Shown piece by piece: positions 32,360 through 32,472 of a stretch of DNA of 32,472 nt. Position 1 is the stretch's first letter. Each line of letters opens with the position of its first letter. The notes below the pieces were generated by a model that was not told the DNA's origin, searched no databases, and saw only the letters and a list, made by a program, of their open reading frames with translations. Both the position numbers and the translations under genes were made by a program. The stretch lies in the NCBI GenBank assembly GCA_001642005.1, contig LWCA01000319.1, forward strand, positions 1 to 32,472, in the 5' to 3' direction. This stretch comes from Intoshia linei. Taxonomy: Eukaryota; Orthonectida; Rhopaluridae.

Positions 32360-32472
32360 CAGTCTAAGTCCTATTTAACGGAATTTTTGGAACTCAAAAA
32401 TTTAGAAATTCCGCTAAGCAGGATGTTTAGCGATGTTTTTCTATAGAAACGTCATATTTAACAGAATTATTT
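32360..32472. mobile_element. pogo/Tigger-like terminus at window edge
   Basis: After TA at 32358-32359 comes CAGTCTAAGTCCTATTTAACGG, then AATTCCGCTAAGCAGGATG, resembling ends of pogo/Tigger elements. It continues past the window, so the other end and any transposase cannot be seen. Confidence 0.45.

Noticed and set aside
1-32472. CRISPR arrays, tRNA or rRNA genes, bacterial operons
   Set aside because: No regular spacer-repeat pattern, cloverleaf or rRNA-like block was seen, and the genes are intron-bearing animal genes.

Overview
This window is nuclear DNA from an animal. It is very AT-rich and carries spliceosomal GT-AG introns. Its genes are metazoan: an MTA-family chromatin protein, a copine, an ERdj5/DNAJC10 thiol reductase, HMG-CoA lyase, an hnRNP K-like KH protein, PRCC and POP5. 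By my count 32 of 51 modelled introns are 29-50 nt, most of the rest are swollen by transposon remnants, and neighbouring genes sit as little as 25 bp apart. That fits a small-genome, probably parasitic or highly reduced metazoan such as an orthonectid-like animal, but the species cannot be fixed from sequence reading alone.

Layout. 1-1925: Tc1/mariner remnant and a complete hAT-type MITE. 1926-6025: a packed cluster with an MVB12-like MABP protein (-) and POP5 (+) diverging from a 69-bp spacer, and PRCC (-) converging on POP5 with 25 bp between stops. 6774-10826: ten-exon DNAJC10/ERdj5 (+), ending in an 18-nt exon that encodes an RDEL ER-retention tail. 10881-12537: ten-exon HMG-CoA lyase (-), convergent with it. 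13843-15745: MTA homologue (+), almost intronless. 16112-17350: ten-exon hnRNP K/PCBP-like KH protein (+). 17351-20665: repeats plus an orphan 3' exon of an EXOG-type nuclease. 20666-28835: fifteen-exon copine (-), its introns full of MITEs and hAT debris. 28908-29585: unknown four-helix membrane protein (-). 29640-32472: a graveyard of MULE, piggyBac, integrase (Ginger/KRBA2-like) and pogo-like fragments.

Most genes look like single-copy housekeeping or regulatory genes and no shared pathway is evident: ESCRT-I sorting (MVB12), RNase P/MRP (POP5), pre-mRNA processing (PRCC, hnRNP K), ER folding (DNAJC10), mitochondrial leucine/ketone metabolism (HMGCL), NuRD chromatin (MTA) and membrane signalling (copine). 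Exon models were built by hand from splice sites, reading phase and remembered family sequences; every listed model sums to an intact frame. I found no novel defence or mobile system. The most notable items are the micro-exon RDEL tail, the extreme compaction, losses of conserved residues or domains in several families, a roughly 135-bp tandem repeat at two loci, and the orphan EXOG exon.
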